From NCBI RefSeq assembly GCF_000719775.1, contig NZ_JOHR01000011.1:124001-188000 (forward strand): a stretch of DNA of 64,000 bases, written 5' to 3'. Shown piece by piece: positions 17,555 to 26,340 of this stretch. The DNA is from Streptomyces sp. NRRL F-5135. GTDB lineage: Bacteria > Actinomycetota > Actinomycetes > Streptomycetales > Streptomycetaceae. The notes beneath the pieces were generated by a model that saw only the letters and a list, made by a program, of their open reading frames with translations, was not told where the DNA came from and did not search any database. Position 1 is the stretch's first letter, and each line of letters opens with the position of its first letter. The position numbers were made by a program, and so were the translations under genes.

Positions 17555-18047
17555 TCAGCGAGGCCACGCATCTAGCCCCGGGTCAGAGTACAGACACACC
17601 AGTGGCCGATCTGAGCAAATCGCCAACTCCAAAGCATCTTCGAACGTGGAACCCATACCCCAAACCCACCCGAGACCAGCGGCAACCACCCTCCCACTGG
17701 CCTCCACGAAGACACTTGAATAGCTGAGCCATTCACCGATCGGAAAAAAATTGCCCACCCAGAGCAGCTTCGATTTCCAGCGCTAGGCCCCGCTGACCAG
17801 CCCCTGCCGAAATGGGGTCTAAATTGAAAGGCTCATCATTGCTGAAATTTGGGCCGCACTTAGCTGTCGGTTCAATCACCAACCCTCCCAGCGAGGCAAG
17901 AATTTCTTCAGCTTTCGAATTCGGAACGTATCCTTCTTGCCGCAAAGATTCGAGCCAGGGGGCGGCGTCCACTCTCCTCTGGGAGTACCAGCCCGCATCC
18001 CGAAGAGCTTGAACCAGATCAGGGCGCAGCGAGTCAAAGCTGATCAC
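17555..18047 (-). pseudogene. SUKH-3 immunity protein, frameshifted at a T7 run
   Basis: The first part matches SUKH-3 (VQALRDAGWYSQRRVD, EEILASLGGLVIEP) and ends at a stop just after LGGQFF. The expected continuation FPIGEWLSYSSVFVEASGRV is present in the next frame down to 17557. The shift falls at a run of seven T on the coding strand (A run at 17744-17750); removing one T restores LGGQFFPIGEW. It may be a real pseudogene, a slippage site or a sequencing error. SUKH proteins neutralise polymorphic nuclease or deaminase toxins. The GTG start at 18047 lies 5 nt after the upstream stop, so it belongs to the same array. Confidence 0.7.
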
Positions 18048-18052
18048 GACGG

Positions 18053-18376
18053 CTAACCGATATCGAGGTTGTCCAGCAATCGCGCACACCGACCACACGG
18101 GCTTGAATCTTCTAGCATACCGAGTTCACTTCGCTGCATCCGCAGTGAAGTGAACTCCTTCGTACAGTCGGCGAATTCTCGATCACTGCACTCAGTAACG
18201 ATGCGGCCAATCTGGTTCAATGAAGAGATTCTCGCAACCTCAAGAACGGGCCGCATCCTCGCAAGAGACAAGGCGCTGGCAAGACTGCGCAGATATACTT
18301 CACCTCCCTGGGAAGACATCGACCTGGATGGCAAGGCCTTTCCCACGATAGTAGCGACGCTGCCCACCTCATCCAT
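18053..18376 (-). CDS. small cysteine-containing protein, possible deaminase-toxin remnant or immunity gene
   Basis: A 107-aa product from ATG 18376 (an alternative in-frame ATG is 18406). The C-terminus SPCGRCARLLDNLDIG resembles the CxxC zinc end of YwqJ-type deaminase toxins. The family's upstream Cys-x-Glu is not clearly present (ECSDREFADC is the nearest), so it may be an orphan toxin tip or an unrelated immunity protein. It overlaps the end of the upstream gene and is followed 5 nt later by the SUKH-3 gene, as a toxin-tip/immunity cassette would be. Its GC is lower than the core genome. Confidence 0.4.
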   Translation of the reverse strand: MDEVGSVATIVGKALPSRSMSSQGGEVYLRSLASALSLARMRPVLEVARISSLNQIGRIVTECSDREFADCTKEFTSLRMQRSELGMLEDSSPCGRCARLLDNLDIG

Positions 18377-18743
18377 CCAGGCGGGCAGCGTCGCACCTGA
18401 TTCCATTCCGATGGGCGATTCCTCTTATGCCCGCAACGGCGCTCTCCAATGCCTGCTCCAAGCATGTCAACTTTGAGACGCGTCGATCAATATTCGGTTC
18501 GCCAGCAACCGCTCTCCAGGCTTGCTGGCAAGCCTCTTCAAACCCCAACACTGCTTCCGCGATATCCGCGCGCCGATCGAAGGAAAGTCCGACCGCCCCC
18601 TGCATCCCCATGCTCAACTGCGCCCTGACCGAGATCAGATCGCCGATATGCCGAACATGCGCGACGCCAACCTTCCGGCTCAGCAGGATTTCAGTCAACA
18701 CGGCATTATAATGTTCAGCCTGCCAGGTCACAGCGATCCTCAC
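18369..18743 (-). CDS. hypothetical protein of the toxin-immunity array
   Basis: A 124-aa product. The GTG at 18743 is chosen because GGGGAAC lies 6 nt upstream; an earlier in-frame ATG exists without one. The protein looks alpha-helical (AEHYNAVLTEILLSRKVG, AVLGFEEACQQAWRAVAG) and no family is recognised. Position between the deaminase-type toxin locus and a SUKH-3 gene, lower GC and overlap with the next gene suggest an immunity protein. That is an inference from context. Confidence 0.45.
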   Translation of the reverse strand: MRIAVTWQAEHYNAVLTEILLSRKVGVAHVRHIGDLISVRAQLSMGMQGAVGLSFDRRADIAEAVLGFEEACQQAWRAVAGEPNIDRRVSKLTCLEQALESAVAGIRGIAHRNGIRCDAARLDG

Positions 18744-19106
18744 TTTAGAGTTCCCCGAAGAGCGATCATTCGGCGCGCCCCGACCGGTATGCTCACGCCA
18801 CCCGCTCTCATTATTGCCACACAGCATGTGACACAACTGTTTTAAATTGCACCATAGTCGCCCAAATCTGCTCCGATGAACCGTTGCTGAGCTCGCCAGC
18901 GCAGCCTGCAGAAGGTCTGCTCTATTACGTCTGAAGCCGCGTCCGCCAGAGCTCAAGCTACCGGCGACGTAATCGAGGAAGTCTGCGCTGCTCGGAGCGT
19001 CCGAGTAGTGGCAGCAGGCCGAAACGGACGGGATCGACAGTGGCCACGCCTTCGCCCGTCCCTACGACGCCGACGACCCACCTCTTTGCAAAGCGCTGGA
19101 CGTGCC
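18744..19106. other. AT-richer spacer in the immunity array
   Basis: 363 bp without a supported gene. Short frames on both strands lack start signals and family resemblance. Composition is closer to the flanking immunity genes than to the core chromosome, so it is probably eroded cassette DNA. Confidence 0.4.
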
Positions 19107-19586
19107 TTACAGCTCCCAGTTCCCTACGAGCTGTGGCCTGGATCCATCTGCCAGCTTCGCAAAAAATTCGTCGATGCGGTCCGCATAGGAGAACAGCGAA
19201 GAGTCCATCCCGGCAAAAAATTTCCCGGAGGGCGACATGTAGACGGTGAGATGAAACCCGTCAATTCCCAATGGGCACAGAGGTTCACCAGCCACCCCAG
19301 CACAGCGACCCGCAATTCTAGCGTCACGCTCAGTGCACACTCGCGCGGGATCGAACTCAGTCCAACTGAACATCTCTCTGCCGTTCAACTCGATGCTGGG
19401 CGGATGCTCAATCCGTACTTTCCAGAACGTCTCCAGGAATCGACGTGCTGCAGCCGATACGTCGAAGCCGACGAGATTCATCTCGTGGACGAGTCCAGAG
19501 ACGTCGACCACACGCCCAGGCCTCCAGCCTGAAGCTTCAGCCAAGAAGCGACCTCGACCGTGGATAGCGATCTCCATGCTCATCAT
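19107..19586 (-). CDS. SUKH-3 domain immunity protein
   Basis: A 159-aa protein spanning a complete SUKH-3 fold: FLAEASGWRPGRVVD at the N-terminus, AARRFLETFW in the middle, and a C-terminal block LCPLGIDGFHLTVYMSPSGKFFAGMDSSL. The ATG at 19586 overlaps the toxin stop by ATGA, the classic arrangement for a cognate immunity gene. It would protect the producer from the deaminase tip of the RHS protein. It is the intact member of the two SUKH-3 genes here. Confidence 0.8.
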   Translation of the reverse strand: MMSMEIAIHGRGRFLAEASGWRPGRVVDVSGLVHEMNLVGFDVSAAARRFLETFWKVRIEHPPSIELNGREMFSWTEFDPARVCTERDARIAGRCAGVAGEPLCPLGIDGFHLTVYMSPSGKFFAGMDSSLFSYADRIDEFFAKLADGSRPQLVGNWEL

Positions 19587-22500
19587 CCGACCGACAGATC
19601 AGTGGCACCGCGTCTCACGAGTGCGCTTTGACAGGATAGACACGCTGCCTCTGGTAGGCCAGTAGAGCTCCTGACAGTGAGAAATTCGACATCGCTGATT
19701 TCAAGTGGACGCCCGAACGTGTCCTCAAAGCCTGCCGCATGATTGGCAAACAGAGCATTACACGCACGCATCTCCGCGCAGTTCAACGCATCACCCTGGA
19801 ACATCTGCCCGCCGTCTGCGGCAGCTTCCTGGATCTCAGGTTCAAGGTAGGCAGGGCGAGAGGCGGCTCCTGAATAACCAGGCTCCATTATGCCCGTATT
19901 CTTAATTCGCGCAACCGACGTCATCGTGGCATCTTCTGGAGCCTTCTTAGCGGCTGCGCGCGCAGCAGCACCCATATCCGGGCCACAAGAATTGTGAACC
20001 AAGATCGGGGCGTTGCCCGCCAGCACATAGTACGTGTGGAGGTTGGCGACGCTGAAGTTGTACGTGCGGACGTGGTCGTTGTAGGCGCGGTTCCTTGTGA
20101 CCTTCGCTGTGGCGCCGTTGGAGGTCTTGAGGGTGGTGCCCGGCTTCAGGGCGGCTGCGTTGACCCAGGCGTTTTCCTTGGGCACCCAGAAGGGGTGTTC
20201 GGCGGTGGCCGTGATCTTTTTGTTTCCGCCGGGTGTGGCGATGGTGAGCTCGTTGAGCTGTTTGTCGCCTTCGGAGGGCAGGAGCTCGGTGACGGGCTGG
20301 GTGCTGGTCTCGCCGGTTATCGGGTTGGTGGCAAGGACCTTGTCACCAACCTTGATGTCCTCGATCTTCTTGGACGCGCCGTCAGCGAGGAGGACCAGGG
20401 TGCCGGCCAGGAAGCACTGTGCTATGCCTGCTTTAGCGGCCGGTTTGGTGCTCGCTTTGGCTGCTGCCGACGACGCGCCGCCTGTCTTGCCGAGGAGTTT
20501 GGACGCGGCGGCCTTGGCTCCCTTGGCGACCGCTTTTCCTACTGCTCCGCCGACGACGGAACTGACTCCCCCGATGGCCAGGCCCTTGCCCGCGGCGGCC
20601 GTGTAGCCGCCCAGGCTGTGGTCGGCTTTGTCGTCGAGCGCGTTGCCCACGACTCCCGCCGCGGCCCCCGCGACAGCCCCGCAAGCCGCCCCCACCGCCA
20701 CGGCACCGACTCCCGCGGTGGCCGCTCCCGCGCCGACCGCGACCGCCCCGCACGTGACGCCGACCACGACCTCGGTGACGACGGTGACAACGGTGACGTG
20801 CTTCTTGAACCAGCCCTTCGCCTTGCACAACCAGTCGCACGGCGCGGGCTTGGTGACCGTGACCGTCTTGGTGACCGTGTACGTGACCGTCGTCGTGGTG
20901 CCGCTGTAGGTGCTGGGGGGCGGGGCACTGGAGCCGCCGCCACCGCCGCCACCGCCTCCGCCGCCCCCGCCGCTTGCGGCCTGCTGGGACGCGACGGTGC
21001 TCGGGTTCGCCGTACCCGTGCCGCAGATCTCGGCCGGGCACAGACCCGTCGGGTCACTCGTGCTGACCGGGCTGTTGTTGCTGTAGGCGTACCCGTTCAT
21101 CTGGAGCGGGTCGGCGATGTCGATGACCGGGTCGGCCGAGAGGAAACGGCCCGCCGCCTGGTCGTACTCCCGGGCACCCAGGTGCGTCAGACCCGTCGCG
21201 GCGTCATCGATACCGACACCGAGGTAGCCCCGCTTGTTCGGCCAACTCGCCGGCTTCGGACCGCGAGCCTCGCCGTACGGCTTGAACGCCCGCCGCGTCA
21301 CCGTCTGCGCGCCGCCCAGCCCGACCGTGGTGTTGGCCGTGCCGAGATGGTCGGCGATCAGGACGTTGAGCTGGTGACCCGTGCTCGCGCCGTTCGTGGT
21401 CGTACGCACCACGGTGGGGGCGCCGTCGTGGCCGTAGGCGCGGGACGCCCGGGTGATCTTGCCTACGGAGTCGGTGGTCAGCTCCGTCTCGCCCAGGTAC
21501 AGGGTGGAGCCGGTCGGTGAGTTCTCCAGGATGCGGTTGCCGTCGGCGTCGTAGACGTACCGCGTCGTGATGCCGTCGTCCGTGATGGTGTCGAGCTTGT
21601 TCTCCGTGGTCCAGTCGAGCGTCTGCGTGGTGGCGGGCAGGTCGCGGACGGTGGCGTTGCCCACCACGTCGTTGGTGTAGACGCTGCCCTTCCCGGCCGG
21701 GGTGGAGGACACCCTGGTCAGGACGTGCGGCTGGACCGTGACCGGCTCGATGACACCGTTGCCGGTCTCCTGGCGGCCGTACCCGTAGGTGTAGGTGACG
21801 TTCTTGGCCGGGTCCGCGGTGTCGTGTTCCGTGAGGGAGGCCCGGTTGCCGATCCAGTCGAAGGTGAAGGACTGGCGGTAGGCGGTGGCGCCGGTGGACA
21901 CCGTGGCCGTGGCCGGACCGGCCGCCGTCAGCGAGTCGGCCAGCGCCGTGTCGGGGGCCGTCGTGTCCGTGGCCACGTCGGCCGCGTCGGCGACCGGCCC
22001 GCCGGAGGGCTTGCCGTCGGCCCGGTAGCCCCAGTTCGTACCGCCCGACGAGCGGCAGCCGGTGCCCGAGGTGCCCGGGGCGATGTTCGACGTCCAGGCG
22101 TGGACCAGTTCACCCAGCGCGTCGTACGTGTAGCACTGATTGTCCCAGGTGGAGCCGGTCGCGTCGGTGAGCTTGCGGGCGTTGGAGGTGATGGTGCCCG
22201 AGGTGTCGTAGGAGTAGTAGCTGTCGGAGATCCGGTGGCTGCCCGCCGTCTCCCGGTCTGCGACCGTGCGCTGGAGCCGGCCCGAGTGCTGGTCGACGAA
22301 GTTGGTGGTCCACACCCGCGCCGGCTGCGCCCCGCTGACGGTGCGCAGGGGTTCGCCGTACGGGGAGTACGTGACGCCGGAGGTGTACCAGTCGATGCCG
22401 GAGGTCGACTCCGCCAGGCCGTCCTCGTCATAACGCGTGACGACCTTCTCGGCCGCGAGGCCGCCCTTGGCGGGCAGCGTGACCGACAGCGGCTTGCCCG

Positions 22501-24346
22501 TCGGTGTGTACGCATAGGAGTAGGCGTACGTGCCGGACAGGCCGGTGGTCATGGCATGGGCGGGGACGACGGTCTCGCGGCCGGTGACCCGGTAGTCGGT
22601 GTCGTAGCCGGTGATCCGGTTGACGTAGTCGCCGGACGCGTCGTGGCGGATCGACGCCACAGGCTGCCCGACCGCTCCGGGCAGGCTGTCGTACGTGAAC
22701 TCCTTGACCGGCGCCGCGGTGGCCGAGCCCTCCCGGACCGCGGTGGGGCGGTCCAGTTGGTCGTAGTCGGTGTACAGGCTCTTGCCGCGGGCGTCGGTGG
22801 TCCGCGTCCTGCGGTCGGCGTCGTCGTACCCGGAGGAGGACTCGCCCGTGTCGGGATCGGTGGAGCTCGTCAGCCGGCCTCGGACATCATAGGCATAGGT
22901 CCAGGTGTTGCCGGCCGGGTCGGTGACCTCGGTGCGGTTGCCCCGCGCGTCGTAGCGGTAGTTCGTCGTCCGGAAGGACGTGGTGCCCCCGGCCTCGGTG
23001 TAGTGCCGGATCGAGGTGACCCGTCCCAGCGCGTCGGTGAAGCTCTTGGTGGACGGGGCGGTCGTGCCGGGCGGGTCGACGTGGACGGAGGTGTCGGTGT
23101 ACCAGGTGTAGGTGGCGTACTGGTAGTCGGCGCCGTGGTAGACCGACGAGCGGACCACACGCTCCAGGCCGTCGTACCGCGTCTTCGTCTTGCTCGGCAC
23201 CAGCGATTCCGACCTGCGGGCGAAGAGCGTGGTCTCCGGCTCGCCCTTGGCGAGATAGCCGCTGGTCTGCTCCCACACCAGGCCGTGGTCGTCGTATTTG
23301 GTGTCCGTGATGATCCGGCCGGCGCCATGGGCCTCGCTCTGCGTCTGCACCTGGCGCATCAGGCCGTCGTAGAGGGTGACCGCCCGGTCGTAACCGCCGT
23401 CGTCCTGGAGCGTCTTGACGGTGACGGCGGCCGGCCTGGTCTCGTCGCCCGTGGCGACGGCCGGCTGGTAGGAGATCTCGGTGTCGGGGGACTTCCCGCC
23501 GGACGAACGGGACGGCGACCAGCCCTTGACCAGGCGTCCGAGCGCGTCGTACTCGGTGCGGGTGACCCGGTCGTTGGTGTCGGTCGCGGTCAGCGGCAGG
23601 GCCCGGCCGGGATCGTATGTGGTGGTGGCGGTGTGGCCCTTGGGGTTGACGGTCTTGACGGACGTGACCGGGCCGCCGCTGTCACCGGGGGTGTAGACGG
23701 TCTCGGTGGTGCCGGTCAGCGGCGCGGTGACCTTCCGGACCCGGCCCAGCGGGTCGTACGTCGTGGTGGTCACCACCGAGTGGGCGGTGCCCGCGCCGTT
23801 GATCTCCGCGACCGAGGTCTCCAGGCCCTTGGTCGGGGCCGCGCCCCAGTCCTGGTTGTCGTACGACGTACGCGTCGAGGTCAGCAGCTGGGTCTTCGGA
23901 TCGGCGGTGTCGAAGCCGGAGCAGGGCGTCGCGGTGGAACGCGTCTCCTTGGCCCTGCCAATGATCCAGTCGGCGGTGTTGTGCACGTACGCGGTCCGCA
24001 TGCAGACCTGGTCGCTGAGGGTTTCGCCGGTGCCGTTGGGTTTGACCACCGACATCTGGAGCTGCGTGGGCAGCCCGTAGGTGTCGTCCGCCGTCGTCTC
24101 GGTGCGGATCGCCTGCCAGCTGGTGTCGACGGTCTGGATCGCGTCGGCACGCGCGACCCAGGTGCGGTGGGCGAGCAGCGGGTCGAGAGCGGTGCCGTCC
24201 TCGGCCTGACGGGCGCGGGAGGCGGTCTGCTTCGACTTGGGGAAGGTCAGGGCCCGCTTGAGGAGCTTGCCCTCGGAATGCTCGTACGTGAGGGTCTCCG
24301 CCGCCATGCCCGCGAACTGCGGGGCGTCGTCGGCCAGGAGCTCCAC
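19583..24346 (-). CDS. RHS-repeat polymorphic toxin with Hint and YwqJ-type deaminase tip, 5'-truncated
   Basis: At least 1587 aa. RHS/YD repeats (for example YRYDARGNRTEVTDPAGN) run to the RHS core LGAREYDQAAGRFLSADPV (about 1050) and DPTGL. A poly-Gly linker and hydrophobic pre-toxin segments follow (about 1160-1260), then a Hint autoprocessing domain from CFLAGTLVLLADG (about 1306) to VHN (about 1450). The tip carries CAE near 1519 and CLSC near 1570, the zinc-deaminase pattern of YwqJ toxins. The frame remains open upstream to about 24443 and RHS-like sequence runs to about 24412, where a + strand gene fragment begins. The usual secretion signal and first several hundred residues are missing. 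There is no ribosome binding site at the GTG, so it may be silent. Confidence 0.85.
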   Translation of the reverse strand: MELLADDAPQFAGMAAETLTYEHSEGKLLKRALTFPKSKQTASRARQAEDGTALDPLLAHRTWVARADAIQTVDTSWQAIRTETTADDTYGLPTQLQMSVVKPNGTGETLSDQVCMRTAYVHNTADWIIGRAKETRSTATPCSGFDTADPKTQLLTSTRTSYDNQDWGAAPTKGLETSVAEINGAGTAHSVVTTTTYDPLGRVRKVTAPLTGTTETVYTPGDSGGPVTSVKTVNPKGHTATTTYDPGRALPLTATDTNDRVTRTEYDALGRLVKGWSPSRSSGGKSPDTEISYQPAVATGDETRPAAVTVKTLQDDGGYDRAVTLYDGLMRQVQTQSEAHGAGRIITDTKYDDHGLVWEQTSGYLAKGEPETTLFARRSESLVPSKTKTRYDGLERVVRSSVYHGADYQYATYTWYTDTSVHVDPPGTTAPSTKSFTDALGRVTSIRHYTEAGGTTSFRTTNYRYDARGNRTEVTDPAGNTWTYAYDVRGRLTSSTDPDTGESSSGYDDADRRTRTTDARGKSLYTDYDQLDRPTAVREGSATAAPVKEFTYDSLPGAVGQPVASIRHDASGDYVNRITGYDTDYRVTGRETVVPAHAMTTGLSGTYAYSYAYTPTGKPLSVTLPAKGGLAAEKVVTRYDEDGLAESTSGIDWYTSGVTYSPYGEPLRTVSGAQPARVWTTNFVDQHSGRLQRTVADRETAGSHRISDSYYSYDTSGTITSNARKLTDATGSTWDNQCYTYDALGELVHAWTSNIAPGTSGTGCRSSGGTNWGYRADGKPSGGPVADAADVATDTTAPDTALADSLTAAGPATATVSTGATAYRQSFTFDWIGNRASLTEHDTADPAKNVTYTYGYGRQETGNGVIEPVTVQPHVLTRVSSTPAGKGSVYTNDVVGNATVRDLPATTQTLDWTTENKLDTITDDGITTRYVYDADGNRILENSPTGSTLYLGETELTTDSVGKITRASRAYGHDGAPTVVRTTTNGASTGHQLNVLIADHLGTANTTVGLGGAQTVTRRAFKPYGEARGPKPASWPNKRGYLGVGIDDAATGLTHLGAREYDQAAGRFLSADPVIDIADPLQMNGYAYSNNSPVSTSDPTGLCPAEICGTGTANPSTVASQQAASGGGGGGGGGGGGGSSAPPPSTYSGTTTTVTYTVTKTVTVTKPAPCDWLCKAKGWFKKHVTVVTVVTEVVVGVTCGAVAVGAGAATAGVGAVAVGAACGAVAGAAAGVVGNALDDKADHSLGGYTAAAGKGLAIGGVSSVVGGAVGKAVAKGAKAAASKLLGKTGGASSAAAKASTKPAAKAGIAQCFLAGTLVLLADGASKKIEDIKVGDKVLATNPITGETSTQPVTELLPSEGDKQLNELTIATPGGNKKITATAEHPFWVPKENAWVNAAALKPGTTLKTSNGATAKVTRNRAYNDHVRTYNFSVANLHTYYVLAGNAPILVHNSCGPDMGAAARAAAKKAPEDATMTSVARIKNTGIMEPGYSGAASRPAYLEPEIQEAAADGGQMFQGDALNCAEMRACNALFANHAAGFEDTFGRPLEISDVEFLTVRSSTGLPEAACLSCQSALVRRGATDLSVG

Positions 24347-24407
24347 GGCGTTCTTGGAGTCCTTGACCGCGCCGCCCGTGCCCTGGAAGAAGCGGGTGAC
24401 GGTGTAC

Positions 24408-25058
24408 GACTGCGATTCCGGATCGCCCTGCTGGGAGGAGGTCTACCCGGGCGACGGCTACGGCGCCGTGAACATCGACCGGCGCCGCGAGATCCTGCTC
24501 CCGGACGGGGCACCCGACCCCAGTACGTTCACCCAGATCGTCTCCGCCGGCGACGCCACGGGGGACGGCAAAGCCGACTTCTTCGTCACCGTCGGCGACG
24601 CGCTGTGGGTCCTCACCGGCTACAACGGCGCGACGGTCGACCGGGCCACGCGGCTGTCGGCCGCCTCATGGGCGAACCGCGACGTCGTGACCGTCCAGGA
24701 CATCACCGGCGACGGTGTCACCGACCTGCTCTACCGGACCGACGAGACGGGACGCCTGCTGCTGCGCGGCGGGATCAAGGCGGCGTCCGGCGGAGTCGAC
24801 TTCGCGTCCCTCGCCACCGCCGGGGGCTCGGCGGGCGGGGGCGACACCCAGTACGGGGCGTCCGGCTGGTCCAGCGGCGCCGTCCCGTTCATCCTGGGGA
24901 CCCCCGACGCCAACGGCGACTCCGTCCCCGACCTGTAGGCCGTCCAGGCAGGCGGCTCCGTACGCTTCCACGCCGGAAGCAGGACCGCGCTTTCCGGCAA
25001 CGGCACGGAGGTCGTCGGGGCGGCCACCTGGTGGAAGACACGCCAGGCGGTCGGCTGA
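24408..25058 (+). pseudogene. 3' fragment of a secreted FG-GAP/VCBS-repeat protein with an amber codon
   Basis: Plus-strand coding similarity starts around CDSGSPCWEEVYPGDGYG and includes FG-GAP calcium-loop repeats GDATGDGKADFF, DITGDGVTDLL and DANGDSVPDL. A TAG at 24936-24938 sits where the pattern PDLWAV expects Trp (TGG). The frame then continues as AVQAGGSVRFHAGSRTAL to WWKTRQAVG and a TGA at 25058. The 5' end is abruptly replaced by the oppositely oriented RHS gene. Truncation and nonsense together mark a pseudogene. Confidence 0.72.
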
Positions 25059-25160
25059 CCGGGCGGAAGGTCCGGCCGGCCCCCGCCCAGGTCCGCCCTC
25101 GTCCCGCGCCGACGGCCCGCCCGGGTCAGTTCCCGGCGCGCCGACCGGCCTCCGTCCGGG

Positions 25161-26159
25161 TCAGTTCCCCGCGCGGCGGCCGGCCCCCGCGCGGGTCGCG
25201 TCCGCGCCCCAGCTCGCCAGCAGGCGCAGGCTCTCCTGCGACGCGGAGCCGGGCTCCGCGTGGTACACGATCAAGGACTGCTCCGGGTCGTCGGGGAGCG
25301 TGAACGTCTCGAAGGAGAGGGTCAGCTCCCCCACCAGCGGGTTCCGCAGCCGCTTGACGCCGTGGCCCTTCTCCTTGACGTCGTGCGTGGCCCACAGCTG
25401 ACGGAACTCCTCGCTCTTCACGGAGAGCTCGCCGACCAACGCGGACAGTTGCGGATCCTCGGGGTGGCGCCCGGCGTCCATCCGCAGGTGACTGACGATG
25501 TCGGCGGCCTTGGTCTCCCACTCCACGAACAGCTCCCTGGAGTCGGACTCCAGGAAGACCAGCCGGGCCCAGTTGCGCTCCTGGGGCGGCAGCCGGCCCC
25601 AGTCGCCGAAGACGGCCGCGGCCATCCGGTTCCAGACGAGGATGTCCGAACGCCGCCCCACGATGTAGGCGGGGACGCCGTCCAGGGTGTCGAGGAGCTG
25701 CCGCAGGGCCACCCGCACCTTCTGCTGCCTGGCCGCCGGTTTTCTCGCGTGGCGTTTCGGCCTGGCGAGGTGCACCAGGTGGGCGTGTTCGGTGTCCGTC
25801 AGCCGCAGGGCGCGCGCGACCGCGTCCAGCACCTCCGCCGACACACCGCGTCCATTGCCCTGTTCCAGGCGCGTGTAGTACGCGACCGACACCCCGGCGA
25901 GCTGGGCCAGCTCCTCGCGGCGCAGCCCCGGTACCCGTCGGCGCCGCCCGGCCCCGGACAGGCCGACGTCCTCCGGCTTGAGCCGGGCCCGCCGGCTGCG
26001 CAGGTACTCGCTGAGTTCGACCCGACTGTCGAGCCCCTGCTCCGAGGCACCCTGCCCCGTGGCCCCCTGCCCCGTGGCCGCCTGCGCCGTAGCCCCCTGC
26101 GCCGCCGCGGCACTCGCGGGATGATTCACCGCATTTCCGGCATCAGACTGGTCGCTCAT
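25161..26159 (-). CDS. XRE-family regulator with MmyB-like ligand domain
   Basis: A 332-aa regulator. After a low-complexity Ala/Gln-rich N-terminus comes a helix-turn-helix with PGLRREELAQLAGVSVAYYTRLEQG (around residues 75-100), highly typical of this family. The C-terminal MmyB-like domain has VGRRSDILVWNRMAAAVFGDW and PDDPEQSLIVYHAEPGS. Such regulators commonly repress a divergent oxidoreductase, here the alcohol dehydrogenase starting 181 bp away. The 3' end (GRRAGN-stop) is imperfectly repeated just downstream at about 25115-25160, a small tandem duplication. Confidence 0.88.
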   Translation of the reverse strand: MSDQSDAGNAVNHPASAAAAQGATAQAATGQGATGQGASEQGLDSRVELSEYLRSRRARLKPEDVGLSGAGRRRRVPGLRREELAQLAGVSVAYYTRLEQGNGRGVSAEVLDAVARALRLTDTEHAHLVHLARPKRHARKPAARQQKVRVALRQLLDTLDGVPAYIVGRRSDILVWNRMAAAVFGDWGRLPPQERNWARLVFLESDSRELFVEWETKAADIVSHLRMDAGRHPEDPQLSALVGELSVKSEEFRQLWATHDVKEKGHGVKRLRNPLVGELTLSFETFTLPDDPEQSLIVYHAEPGSASQESLRLLASWGADATRAGAGRRAGN

Positions 26160-26340
26160 GGTGTCCAGTATTCCGCGCGGTGGGCACCCGAGCCTGACCC
26201 GGTCAGTGGTAGGACCGGCAGGCGTACGCAGAACGGGGCCCTGGCTGGCCGCGTACGACGGAGGCACGCTGGGGGACAGTGTGCGGGCGGAAAAGCAGTC
26301 GGCCGCACACGGAAACCACGTCTGAGGAGCACTTTTCCCG

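Noticed and set aside
21725..25303. Very long plus-strand open frame (about 1190 codons) opposite the RHS gene
   Set aside because: It mirrors the RHS coding sequence; low-complexity Val/Gly/Arg composition and no start signals mark it as an antisense artefact of GC-rich codon bias.
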